From assembly GCF_000974425.1 (NCBI RefSeq), contig NZ_CP010429.1:5131501-5195500 (forward strand): a stretch of 64,000 bases of DNA. Direction: 5' to 3'. Below the pieces are notes generated by a model. That model worked only from the letters and a program-made list of their open reading frames with translations, did no database searches and had not been told where the DNA came from. Positions 1 through 8,223 of this stretch are shown here, piece by piece. Positions within the stretch are counted from its first letter, which is position 1. Every line of letters begins with the position of its first letter. This DNA is from Spirosoma radiotolerans. Its GTDB lineage: Bacteria; Bacteroidota; Bacteroidia; Cytophagales; Spirosomataceae. The translations under genes were made by a program, and so were the position numbers.

Positions 1-62
1 ATGAAATGAGTATAGCGAAAGTAGCGTTATTAGAAATATATATTTCGATTTGATCATAGTTC

Positions 63-1664
63 TTAAGGGGTTAATAGATCTTTCGTAAGTAAATTGGGCA
101 AATAACCAGAATATTTTAAAGGGTCTACTATGACTATTTTACCTTCTCGTAAGAATTGAATTAGGGTCTTCATACCTATAGGCGTTCCTGTTATATGGTT
201 ATCTGTACTTACAATAGCATAATCTGCCTTATCGTTTTTTGAAAGCGCAATAAAATATGATTTTGGCGCATTAGCTGATTTCATCAGGACGAGCCCATAA
301 CCTGATTTAAAAGCCGTAAGCTTTTTATCTGCAGAATAAACTTGTCCTTGAATCTGAATATCAGCAAAGTATTTTTTTAATTCTTTTTTAGTTGACATAT
401 CAAAAACATGAAATGCTCCCTTTTCTTCTACTTCATCTTCAATAGCAACAGTAAATTGTTTCCCATCCTTTGAACAACTAACATGCATAATGGGCCCATC
501 CATTTGCATCACCTCGCTCACTTTCCCTGTAGCAATATCTAATTGTTGTAGTCTGCCGTCATATGTTCCTATATAAAGTTGATAGTTCGCAGATGAAAAC
601 CCCATGGCAGTTATAACTGCAGCAGGTTCTGACAAATCTTTTACTATATTACCATCAAAGTCTCTTAATTGGCTTTTTGCTATATAACTACTTGTAAAAA
701 CATATTTCCCTGAGGGCGAAAGAGCCATTTTCTCCAAGCCTTCTCTAACAATCTTCTTTGATTCTATATAAGTTATTAGCTTACCTTTTGAAAAATCTAA
801 TTTGAACCAGCTTGGAGAGGGTGGGAAATTATTTTCAGCAATTAATGATTTCCCATCATTAAGGAAATGAGTATTTTTTAATGCCAAATCTCGCCCTTCT
901 AGGGAATTCAATTTAGCTTTAGAAGTCATTTTATAATCAGGGTATGATAAAGTGTATAACACATTATCGATAATTGTTAATAGATATTTAGTGTCTGTCG
1001 TGTGTGCAAGGTTATCATATCGAAATTTGTTTTGAAATTTCTTTATCAATTTACCTGTTGTAAGGTCATATTCTAAAAGTTGGTTATTAGTGTACGTATA
1101 AATGAGCAAATTTCTTCCTTGATTTGTAAAAACAGGTTCGTAATCGTTATCTAAATCTTCTAAAACGTCACTAGCAATATCGATTGCGTTAGTTTGTTTG
1201 TTGACTGTGAGGTCCCAAACAATTAATTTATTTTCATCTGATAAAATTGTTGCATAATGAAATGAGGGAGAAATAGTGGTAAGAGCACTACGCTTTCCAT
1301 CAAATGAATTCAGTTCTTTATAAGTAGTAAGGTCAAAAATCTTAATTACATGCTCTTGGCTAACTTCCTCTGTTATGGCAGCCAGACGCTTACCATCATT
1401 TGAAAAAATTAATTTAGAGGCTAGCAAGGCTCCTGTCGGATCCTTTCCAATTGGTTTTCCAAATCGGTACACTTCTTTCTGTAGAGTAATATCCCAAATG
1501 ATAATTTCCCCTATGCTGGAGATTGCTAAAAGACGCTCATCTGGTGAAAAAGCAGATGCCATAACTGTCTGAATACCCACTAGCCGAGGGCTGGGAGACT
1601 GGGCGTTTGCAATTGAAACAAAGGAAAGCAAGATGAAACTTATAAAAAGTATAGATTTGGACAT
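63..1664 (-). CDS. Secreted WD40-like beta-propeller protein
   Basis: The 533-residue protein starts with a clear signal peptide (residues 1-21, hydrophobic core then A-N-A before Gln), so it is exported. The rest is a string of degenerate propeller blades with recurrent S-P-D-G/K-x-L and W-D-L-type motifs (for example IWDI near 55, VWDL near 145, VFDM near 420), the pattern of WD40 or quinoprotein-type propellers. No enzymatic domain is visible, so a scaffold or binding role in the periplasm or at the surface is the most that can be inferred. It lies at the left edge of the AT-rich island, alone on the minus strand, and its neighbour is a dead insertion sequence. Its function is not recognised. 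Confidence 0.7.
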   Translation of the reverse strand: MSKSILFISFILLSFVSIANAQSPSPRLVGIQTVMASAFSPDERLLAISSIGEIIIWDITLQKEVYRFGKPIGKDPTGALLASKLIFSNDGKRLAAITEEVSQEHVIKIFDLTTYKELNSFDGKRSALTTISPSFHYATILSDENKLIVWDLTVNKQTNAIDIASDVLEDLDNDYEPVFTNQGRNLLIYTYTNNQLLEYDLTTGKLIKKFQNKFRYDNLAHTTDTKYLLTIIDNVLYTLSYPDYKMTSKAKLNSLEGRDLALKNTHFLNDGKSLIAENNFPPSPSWFKLDFSKGKLITYIESKKIVREGLEKMALSPSGKYVFTSSYIAKSQLRDFDGNIVKDLSEPAAVITAMGFSSANYQLYIGTYDGRLQQLDIATGKVSEVMQMDGPIMHVSCSKDGKQFTVAIEDEVEEKGAFHVFDMSTKKELKKYFADIQIQGQVYSADKKLTAFKSGYGLVLMKSANAPKSYFIALSKNDKADYAIVSTDNHITGTPIGMKTLIQFLREGKIVIVDPLKYSGYLPNLLTKDLLTP

Positions 1665-1843
1665 AGTTTTATATTTTTTTAAATATATTAAATTAACGTG
1701 AGCTATGAGATTATTAGTTTAATATACATTATAAATCGTCAAGTAAAAGTGGGCAAATATGCTATATAATACAAAAGGGAAGCATTCCACTTAAGCTTTC
1801 TTAATTTGATCTACTTGTACTTGTCGACCAACAGCTATTAATA

Positions 1844-1983
1844 TTACTTATAGCTGCTTCTTGGATCATATCCTAAAATGTAATCAGCAATATCTAAGCT
1901 CTGTTGCCGTTCTTGAACCCATACCTTTAATTCGAGCAAATTACTGTTTTTGAAATCAAACTTTTGCGCTTTTTTAGCCCAAC
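1844..1983 (-). pseudogene. Orphan C-terminal fragment of a truncated gene
   Basis: Reading the minus strand from the left edge of the IS5-family element gives about 46 open codons ending in a TAA at 1844-1846. The peptide is rich in charged residues and ends GYDPRSSYK. No start codon fits and the frame runs straight into the inverted repeat of the element, so this looks like the tail of a gene cut by the insertion. No continuation was recognised on the other side (after 2837). Family unknown; it could also be chance coding potential. Confidence 0.3.
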
Positions 1984-2836
1984 TAGAACGTGTTGGGGAA
2001 TACTGTAATCTGAACTAAATAAGCGTCTGTCTATCTTCAAGTCGCCGAACTTAAATAGATATGCAGACCTGTTACCGAGCCCTGACAGACGCTCAGTGGC
2101 AAGTTATGATGCCTTTTTTTGATTTACAACGAAAACGAACAGTTGCTTTGCGCCAAGTCGTTGATGCTTTGTTTTATGTCCTGCGAACAGGTTGCCAATG
2201 GCGTAATTTGTCTACTCATTTTCCTCATTGGCAAGCAGTTTACTATTACTTTGGTCGCTTGAAGACGAATGGTTTGTTTGAGCAACTTAATCGAGCTTTG
2301 AATCACCTATACTGCCAACGAGAAGGTCGAGCCGCTTATCCATCCCTCCTTAGTATTGATAGCCAGCCTGCTAAGTTGACACCCAGGTTTTATGAACAGC
2401 GGGGGCTAGGAAGGACATAAGAATGTCAACGGCCGTAAGCGTCAACTTGTTGTTGACTGTGATGGGCGGCTCTGGGTGGCTAAGGTGCATGCTGCCAACC
2501 AAGCTGATTGAGCCGCTTCTACAAGTTTGGTAGCTAACATTGCTTACCTAAATGATCGACTGGAGAAGATCAATGGTGATCAGGCCTAAAATGGCGTATT
2601 TGCCTAAGCATTCCAGTATTGGGGACTGGTATTTGAAAAGCCTTACGTCCTTAATCAAAACGAGAGTTTGTTCCCGTGGCTAAACGCTGGGTCGTTGAAC
2701 GAACGATTGCATGGACAAATTTCTTCCGACGCTTAGCAAAAGACTATGAATATACCATATCTTCTTCGGTCAGCTGGCTTTATTTAGCTGACATGCGAGT
2801 GATGCTGCAACGAATATCTCTCCCTAACACGTTCTA
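1984..2836 (+). mobile_element. IS5-family insertion sequence remnant
   Basis: The element is bounded by 16-bp terminal inverted repeats differing at one base: TAGAACGTGTTGGGGA at 1984-1999 and its near reverse complement at 2821-2836. The outermost TA on each side may be the TA target duplication typical of this type of element. Inside is one transposase gene, broken in several places, so the copy cannot move on its own. It sits between the truncated ORF at 1844-1983 and a hairpin downstream of the integrase gene. Confidence 0.75.
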
Positions 2837-2837
2837 A
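2061..2837 (+). pseudogene. IS5-family transposase, frameshifted and with stops
   Basis: The first 119 codons are intact and carry the N-terminal DUF4096-like domain (L-T-D-A-Q-W, then RTGCQWRNL) and the first catalytic Asp in LLSIDSQPAK. The frame then shifts by one base near 2405-2415, because GHKNVNGRKRQL continues in the +1 frame. That frame meets a TGA near 2509 and further stops. The conserved C-terminal stretch with the catalytic Glu (RWVVERTIAWTNFF) is readable in yet another frame near 2676-2730. At least two frameshifts and several stops make it a dead transposase. Confidence 0.8.
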
Positions 2838-2955
2838 CTAATCTGTGCGTTCAATTACTCTATTTTTGTAAACGCTGTGAATCATTAGATATAGCTAACC
2901 TTTAATACCTTAAAAATTAATCATTCTACTAGCAAACGTAAGATTGCCAAGTAAA

Positions 2956-2998
2956 TAGGCTAGATGAACTTTTAAGTCAAGCATGTTCATCTAGCCTA
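2956..2998 (-). terminator. Hairpin downstream of the integrase gene
   Basis: A perfect 14-bp inverted repeat (TAGGCTAGATGAAC at 2956-2969 and its complement at 2985-2998) with a 15-nt loop lies about 100 bp past the integrase stop codon. Read on the minus strand it is followed by TTTACTT, a modest U-rich tail. It probably ends integrase transcription. Confidence 0.5.
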
Positions 2999-3094
2999 AA
3001 GTGCATTATTTAGAGTATACTCAATCCAGCTTTCAATATTGGCGCAATAAAATTGCGTCTAATCAATCATTTAATATATATAGGTTACATAATA

Positions 3095-4348
3095 TCAATC
3101 ATTAAATTTCAATAATGCTTTTGTATACTTTCTTTTCACATCATCCTCAAAGGAGTCCAAATAATTCTCAGTGGTCTTTAAATCTGTGTGCCCTAAGCTT
3201 TCAGCAATAAATTCGGTAGGCGCACCAGAGCGTTTTAAAACTGTGGCAAAACTGTGCCTTGCATAGTAGCTACTTACTGGCTTAGCAATTCCTAAGTTAT
3301 TAGCTATACGCTTCATCCACTTATTAATAAATTTAGTTACATTTTGAACAAGGTCACGCTCTCGTTTAGGGGTTACATTAGATTCTAAAAATGGGAATAC
3401 GAATGACTCTTGATGTCGTTCTTGTGTACCCCACTTGTCTATAATTTCTTGAGCTGGTTGACTCAGAATTACAACTATTGGCTTCAACTTTGTTTTAGCG
3501 GTGTTAGCCGTTTTTGCTCTGATAAACTGTAAGCTATCCTCATTTATATTCTTCCATTTGAGACGACAGATATCTTTAACATTCATACCATTACACAAAT
3601 AAGAGAAAATCCATAGATCCCTTGCTTTTTCCTCCGAGCTACCTGGTTGAGCCGAGAAATGGAAAATTTTTTCAACCTCAGCTAGTGTCAGAGCTTTTTT
3701 TATATTTCGACTGGCCGGAATTTGATAACGATGTTTTCCAAAAGGATACTGCTCTTTTGTAATGATGCTTTTGTCCAAAGCTTGATTCATGATGGCGCGT
3801 ACAGACCGGAGATAAATCCCTACGGTTGTTAATGAACGCCCTTTTTGAAGCATGCTTTTTTCATATTTTTTCAGAAATTCAGGGGTAATATCTTCAAATG
3901 ATAGAGATCTATACCCTTGGCTAATTGAAGCTAAAGCACCTTCATAACTAGAAGCTGTACTAACCTGGCCATCTTTCTTTAGTTTATCGATATATATTTG
4001 GAAGGCAGAAGCAATATCACGTCTCTTCGCTTTTTCCTTAAGCGTTTCAGATTCGCTTTGAAAATAATTCCGTTCAAATGCCTCAAAGGTAAATTCTTCT
4101 AAAGTTTTTAGCACACCTTCAGCCTTTGCCTCGAAGGCAGCAATACGCTCCCGAAGCAAGCGGAGTTCCTGTCGAGTTTTTGACTTATCTTGAACCTCTG
4201 CCCATTTAGTTTCCAGCATATCGATCCCAATATTATAATACCGACGAACACGCTGGAAGGTAATTCTTAACTTGAGTGGGAAGGTTCCATCAGCCTTGTT
4301 CCTTCGAATATCTAGAATGACGGCAGCTGTAGCAGTATGAATTTTCAT
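3095..4348 (-). CDS. Tyrosine recombinase / integrase
   Basis: A 417-residue site-specific recombinase of the family common on Bacteroidota integrative elements. The order is an N-terminal Arm-type DNA-binding region (residues 1-90), a SAM-like core-binding domain (about 110-210) and a C-terminal catalytic domain. Visible active-site parts are ARHSFAT (second Arg, near 360), ESLGH and the nucleophilic Tyr in TENYLDSF (near 397). The first Arg of the usual tetrad is replaced (CNGMNVKDI where TGLR is expected) and the first His is a Tyr, which is common in this Bacteroidota family. The ATG at 4348 was chosen over one 24 codons upstream because a promoter box overlaps the longer reading. It lies beside a tRNA-Asn fragment, so it is probably the integrase that used that site. 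The gene is intact. Confidence 0.88.
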   Translation of the reverse strand: MKIHTATAAVILDIRRNKADGTFPLKLRITFQRVRRYYNIGIDMLETKWAEVQDKSKTRQELRLLRERIAAFEAKAEGVLKTLEEFTFEAFERNYFQSESETLKEKAKRRDIASAFQIYIDKLKKDGQVSTASSYEGALASISQGYRSLSFEDITPEFLKKYEKSMLQKGRSLTTVGIYLRSVRAIMNQALDKSIITKEQYPFGKHRYQIPASRNIKKALTLAEVEKIFHFSAQPGSSEEKARDLWIFSYLCNGMNVKDICRLKWKNINEDSLQFIRAKTANTAKTKLKPIVVILSQPAQEIIDKWGTQERHQESFVFPFLESNVTPKRERDLVQNVTKFINKWMKRIANNLGIAKPVSSYYARHSFATVLKRSGAPTEFIAESLGHTDLKTTENYLDSFEDDVKRKYTKALLKFND

Positions 4349-4375
4349 GAGGTATTTATAACACATTTTGATACA

Positions 4376-4404
4376 CAAATATAACAAATACCTATAAAAA
4401 TCAA
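4376..4404 (-). promoter_or_regulatory. Bacteroidota-type promoter of the integrase gene
   Basis: On the minus strand a TATATTTG box (4376-4383), matching the Bacteroidota -7 consensus TAnnTTTG, is preceded after 18 nt by TTG (4402-4404), the -33 element. The predicted start lies about 20 nt before the ATG at 4348, supporting that start codon. Confidence 0.5.
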
Positions 4405-4496
4405 TAAAACAACTATTCAATTAGCTTACTTATACTCTTGAATGTCAGCACTATAAGTAAGTTAAAGTAAATAACGATAAAAACATAGAACAATAA

Positions 4497-4549
4497 AGCA
4501 TCTGACTGTTAATCAGAGGGTCGCTGGTTCGAGCCCAGCTTCGGGAGCA
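4497..4549 (+). other. 3' fragment of a tRNA-Asn(GTT) gene, probable att site
   Basis: The 53 nt match the 3' part of a tRNA-Asn: half the D region boundary, the anticodon arm with GTT in CTGACTGTTAATCAG, the variable loop, a GCTGG/CCAGC T-arm with loop TTCGAGC, the 3' acceptor strand TTCGGGA and terminal GCA. The 5' acceptor strand and D-arm are missing, and the sequence before the homology is unrelated. Integrases that target tRNA genes leave exactly such a 3' copy at one end of the element. The adjacent integrase (3095-4348) supports this reading. The intact tRNA should lie outside the window to the left. Confidence 0.75.
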
Positions 4550-4551
4550 AA

Positions 4552-4583
4552 AAGCCTCAAAACACTCAGTTTTGGGGCTTTTA
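4552..4583 (+). terminator. Terminator following the tRNA-Asn fragment
   Basis: A 12-bp stem (AAGCCTCAAAAC at 4552-4563 with GTTTTGGGGCTT at 4569-4580, one G-U pair) has a 5-nt loop and ends in TTTTA. It directly follows the CA end of the tRNA fragment, as native tRNA terminators do. Confidence 0.65.
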
Positions 4584-4606
4584 CATTTATTCTGTACACG
4601 AAAATG

Positions 4607-4614
4607 TAACTTTG
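4607..4614 (+). promoter_or_regulatory. Possible promoter box for the HD-GHKL gene
   Basis: TAACTTTG matches the TAnnTTTG consensus and lies about 200 bp before the ATG at 4813, with no good TTG at the expected upstream distance. The rest of 4584-4812 is AT-rich with no gene. Confidence 0.25.
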
Positions 4615-4812
4615 ATTTTTTTGTAAAAACTAAGTTTCTTCTATAAAGTCTGTGATAGTTAATAGATTCATATTCCTTCCCTAAAATTAGTATTTAGAAA
4701 TTCGGATAAACCGAAATACTGCAATAAAATCTTTCTCATATTTAGAAAGTAAATTAAAACCTTTATTATTAATTAATAAGACTGAAAGAATATTAATTAC
4801 ACTCTATTTGTC

Positions 4813-7749
4813 ATGAAGATCCCACCCTCGTTTGATTTAAAGTTAAAAGATAATCAAAAACTAGAAGGTATAATAAAGATTTCCTGCTCTACATATGGAA
4901 AGATATTAGAAGAAAATAAACTTACATTCTTTCCAGAATATACGGACCATGGAATCAATCACGTTGAGAATGTTCTTTTTTCAGCCGAGAGATTAATATC
5001 GCATGACACACTAAAACATCTATTAAAGGCTGAAGATATATCATTATTAACTTTATCAATTTTGCTGCATGACTTTGGCATGCATTTGACACTAGAAACA
5101 TTTGAGAAGTTAATTAATGTGTCTAACTCGTCAATTTTGATACCTGAACTAGATAGCAAAAGTTGGCCCCAACTTTGGGAAGACTACTTAGAAGATGCCC
5201 AAAAGTTTAGTGACAAGCAAAAAATAAATTTATTTGGTAAGCATGATATAGTAATAAAACGTCCTCCTTTAGAAAACAAGCTACTTATCAACAATGTAGA
5301 TAAAATGTTAATTGGAGAATTTATCAGAAGAAATCATCCAAGACTTGCCCACGAAATTGCAATAAAAGGTTTATTAGATCATAAAGGCGAGTACATTACA
5401 TTTGCAAACGAGTTAAAAACAGAATTTAAAGATTTAGCTGGTTTGATTGCTAGAAGTCATGGCATGGATATTAGAGATACTTTTCAATATTTGGAGAAAA
5501 GATACAGCCATGAATGGAGGCAACCTTTTAATATACAGATTATTTTTTTAATGGCTGTAATAAGAATTGCTGATTACTTTCAAATAGACGCTACAAGAAC
5601 TGATAGTTTCTTGCTTAGATTTAAATCTTTCTCAAGCCCAATATCTGAAACCGAGCATAACAAGCATTTATCTATAGAATTCACTAAAACATATGTTGAA
5701 GACAAAGAATCCCTCTACATATCTGCTAAGCCAAAAGATAGTTATTTATTTGTAAAACTAAACGATTTATTTAAAGACATTCAAAGTGAATTAGATATGT
5801 CTTGGGCAATACTTGGAGAAGTATATGGCAAAGAAGAAACACAAGATCAACCTAAAATTATTTATAGAAGAATAAAGTCAAATCTAGATCCAAAAAGTCC
5901 ATATCTATACAATCTTGAATACATTCCAGAAAAAATCAACTTTAATATTGACCCAGATCTACCTAAAATACTGATAGCTCCGTTATATGGTGAAAACCCA
6001 TCGTTTGGAGTAAGAGAATTAATTCAGAACGCTACAGATGCTTGCCGAGAAAGAAAAGAGCTAGAAAATTTATCGGGAAATACCACCTACAAAAGTAAGG
6101 TAAGCGTGTCAATATCTAGTCGTGCGGAAAAGTATTACTTTTGTATAAATGATAACGGTAAAGGGATGAATCTAAAGGAAATTAAGAGCTATTTCCTTAC
6201 AGTTGGATCGTCTTATAGAAATAGTTTAGAGTGGCAAAGGAAATTCCAAAATAAGCTTGGTCAAGTAAAAATAGTCAGAAACGGAAGATTTGGGATAGGA
6301 CTACTGGCTGCTTTCTTGATAGGATCAAAAATAACAGTAACTACAAGATCATATAAAGAAGATTACGGTCTTACATTCTCAACGTACATTAATAATGAAC
6401 AAATTGAAATAACAAAAGTAAACCCTATACCTATTGGCACAGAAATTTTAATTGAAGTATCTTTTGAAATAATTCAATCGTTATTGAAAAATACAACATC
6501 CCGAAATTCTTTTATTTCGATACCCAAATGGGATGAATGGTATGGATTAGAAGAACCGTTAGTGTTGTACTCAAACGATTTTGATGAAAAGAAAAAAGAA
6601 TGGTATGAATCGCCTATTCGTTTATCAAAATTTAGTGGCGGAATATTAGACGGCTGGTCTAGGTTTAAAACAACTGAATTCCCGCAAATCGATTGGAATA
6701 TTAAAGATTACGAAAGTAAACTTTATTGTAATGGAATTAAAATTCCTTCAAGTTATAACTTCTCAGATGATGGCTTGATAAGTAATGGGCCTCTGATTAG
6801 TATGTTTGATTTATCGGCTTCTTTGCGACTTAACCTTAGTAGAGATAAAATAGAAGGTGATTTACCATATGATAATGAGCTAAGAGGTAAAATTTATAAA
6901 CATATAATTCATGAGTTAATATTTTCAAAATTTGTCGATGGTAAGCCTTCACATCTAGAACATGACAATCCATATTCTATTCGTCATCCTTCTTTTGGTA
7001 ATGATAAAGCAGGTATAGGACTTGGAGCAATTACTACACTTGCAGATTCGAACATAAGAAGGTCAATAAATCTAATAGTCGGTAAAGACGGTTTTTTTCC
7101 TAATCTTCCCTATTTCACAGATAGAATAGAATCAAAAGCTATATATGTAGCCTTGTTATCAAATAACATTAAAAGAAAAAATGAAAAAAAGTACATTGTT
7201 GGAGATCTAGATGACTATTATATACAAATAGTGAACTCCACGAAAAGTATAGGCACGAAAAATGACTTTGCTCTTACTTTACCAGAATTCTTTGTTACAA
7301 ATAAATTCAAAAATGACACACTAGCAAAAAGAATTCTGAAGAGGAAGCATAATTATGGCGAGCCTAAAAAGAGATCAACAATTAACGAAGATAATTATAT
7401 TCCTGACTTTGAAATTTTTATTAATCAAAAAGTATATAGAGAGTACGAAAAAAGGGATAACTTACAGATTATCTCATCACTTTTCAGTAAACCATTAAGA
7501 AAGGCAAAAAATTATTATTTATTATCTGAAGATATATATGAAGAAGAAGGAGATGATGTAGTCGAAAAATTAGGCATTGATTTTATTGTAAAAAAGAAAA
7601 CATTTAATAGCATTTTTGAGCCGAAACTTTTCAGCGATATACTTCATAAATATATAGGCAACAATGTATTAATACCATATGATTATCAAAAAAGATTAAC
7701 TCTATATGAAAAGCTCATTAAAGGGTTAAATAAAAATGACACATTTTAG
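4813..7749 (+). CDS. HD-domain / GHKL (Hsp90-like) ATPase, candidate defence protein
   Basis: A 978-residue soluble protein with two recognisable domains. Residues 40-260 form an HD-type metal-dependent phosphohydrolase-like domain: H46 and H50 in DHGINH, HD at 86-87 in LLHDFG, later His at 175, 180 and 216, and Asp 254 in RIADYF. Residues 385-560 form a GHKL ATPase fold as in Hsp90: N-box E402-N406-D409 in RELIQNATDA, the D447-x-G-x-G box in INDNGKGM, and the lid glycines in GRFGIG (491-496). The remaining 400 residues resemble Hsp90 middle and C-terminal parts only loosely. There is no signal peptide or membrane segment. Fusions of HD and Hsp90-type ATPase domains occur in bacterial conflict systems, so nucleic-acid or nucleotide hydrolysis gated by ATP is a reasonable inference. 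It stands alone on its strand near an att-like site and ends in a long perfect inverted repeat. AT-rich codon use fits horizontal transfer. Confidence 0.75.
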   Translation: MKIPPSFDLKLKDNQKLEGIIKISCSTYGKILEENKLTFFPEYTDHGINHVENVLFSAERLISHDTLKHLLKAEDISLLTLSILLHDFGMHLTLETFEKLINVSNSSILIPELDSKSWPQLWEDYLEDAQKFSDKQKINLFGKHDIVIKRPPLENKLLINNVDKMLIGEFIRRNHPRLAHEIAIKGLLDHKGEYITFANELKTEFKDLAGLIARSHGMDIRDTFQYLEKRYSHEWRQPFNIQIIFLMAVIRIADYFQIDATRTDSFLLRFKSFSSPISETEHNKHLSIEFTKTYVEDKESLYISAKPKDSYLFVKLNDLFKDIQSELDMSWAILGEVYGKEETQDQPKIIYRRIKSNLDPKSPYLYNLEYIPEKINFNIDPDLPKILIAPLYGENPSFGVRELIQNATDACRERKELENLSGNTTYKSKVSVSISSRAEKYYFCINDNGKGMNLKEIKSYFLTVGSSYRNSLEWQRKFQNKLGQVKIVRNGRFGIGLLAAFLIGSKITVTTRSYKEDYGLTFSTYINNEQIEITKVNPIPIGTEILIEVSFEIIQSLLKNTTSRNSFISIPKWDEWYGLEEPLVLYSNDFDEKKKEWYESPIRLSKFSGGILDGWSRFKTTEFPQIDWNIKDYESKLYCNGIKIPSSYNFSDDGLISNGPLISMFDLSASLRLNLSRDKIEGDLPYDNELRGKIYKHIIHELIFSKFVDGKPSHLEHDNPYSIRHPSFGNDKAGIGLGAITTLADSNIRRSINLIVGKDGFFPNLPYFTDRIESKAIYVALLSNNIKRKNEKKYIVGDLDDYYIQIVNSTKSIGTKNDFALTLPEFFVTNKFKNDTLAKRILKRKHNYGEPKKRSTINEDNYIPDFEIFINQKVYREYEKRDNLQIISSLFSKPLRKAKNYYLLSEDIYEEEGDDVVEKLGIDFIVKKKTFNSIFEPKLFSDILHKYIGNNVLIPYDYQKRLTLYEKLIKGLNKNDTF

Positions 7750-7820
7750 TGTATTGTATGATGCAATAAACTTAAATAAATTATCTATTTGAATTTTATG
7801 CATCATACAATACACTAAAA
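7744..7820. repeat. 22-bp perfect inverted repeat between convergent genes
   Basis: Bases 7744-7765 are exactly complementary to 7799-7820 (the arm begins TTTTAGTGTATTGTATGATG), with a 33-nt AT-rich loop. The left arm includes the stop codon of the HD-GHKL gene and the right arm ends just before the stop of the convergent zinc-finger gene. Placement suggests a shared bidirectional terminator. The arms carry T's at the 5' end and A's at the 3' end rather than a classic U-tail. Confidence 0.8.
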
Positions 7821-7823
7821 ATT

Positions 7824-8084
7824 TCAACTTATATCTATATTCTTTCTTAATCTCTTATGTGCCTTTTGACAACTTTGGCTACAAAAAGTAGCATCTAATC
7901 TCTTCCCTTCAAACTCATTACTACAATATAGGCATTTCTTTTTATAAAAGAAGCTTTTCCATACTTCAGTATAGTGCCCAAAGTTAGGGTCATAGTGGTT
8001 AATAATTTTACCCTTCTTCACTTCTTCAAAGTGGTAGTTTCGAAGACCGTTTTTCCCTTGAACTAACTTTTTATCTGTTTTCAT
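7824..8084 (-). CDS. Small zinc-finger protein of the mobile element
   Basis: An 86-residue basic protein with a C-terminal treble-clef or zinc-ribbon-like motif. CLYC (residues 57-60) and CSQSC (75-79) supply four cysteines, followed by QKAHKRLRK. The N-terminal half has no recognised domain. Small proteins with this C-x2-C ... C-x3-C tail are common on Bacteroidota mobile elements and probably bind DNA. It is the last gene of the minus-strand module that includes the primase and ATPase genes, separated from the primase by the iteron-like repeats. The exact role is unknown. Confidence 0.6.
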   Translation of the reverse strand: MKTDKKLVQGKNGLRNYHFEEVKKGKIINHYDPNFGHYTEVWKSFFYKKKCLYCSNEFEGKRLDATFCSQSCQKAHKRLRKNIDIS

Positions 8085-8149
8085 TCGAATGTACGCGTTA
8101 AATCTGTGTAAAACCTTTGTTAGCCTTGTCGTAGCTTTGCTTTAGCCAT

Positions 8150-8204
8150 CCGGTAAACCTATAAAAGCCTGCCGTAAGCCTACCCTAAGCTACCCGTAAG
8201 CCTA
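8150..8204. repeat. Iteron-like direct repeats, possible replication origin
   Basis: Four related copies of a motif near CCGTAAGCCTA occur: CCGGTAAACCTA (8150), GCCGTAAGCCTA (8171), ACCCTAAGCTA (8182) and CCCGTAAGCCTA (8193). The last three are spaced exactly 11 bp, one helical turn. Weaker TTAGCC/TAGCTT copies extend left to about 8119. They lie between the zinc-finger gene and the primase gene, where a replication origin of a satellite-like element could be. Confidence 0.4.
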
Positions 8205-8223
8205 TACGGTGAGTATTGAGCTT

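Noticed and set aside
4348..4420. Extended integrase start 24 codons upstream
   Set aside because: The extension overlaps a TTG/TATATTTG promoter and adds residues not seen in the family.
4497..4549. A functional tRNA-Asn gene
   Set aside because: The 5' acceptor strand and D-arm are absent, so no cloverleaf can form.
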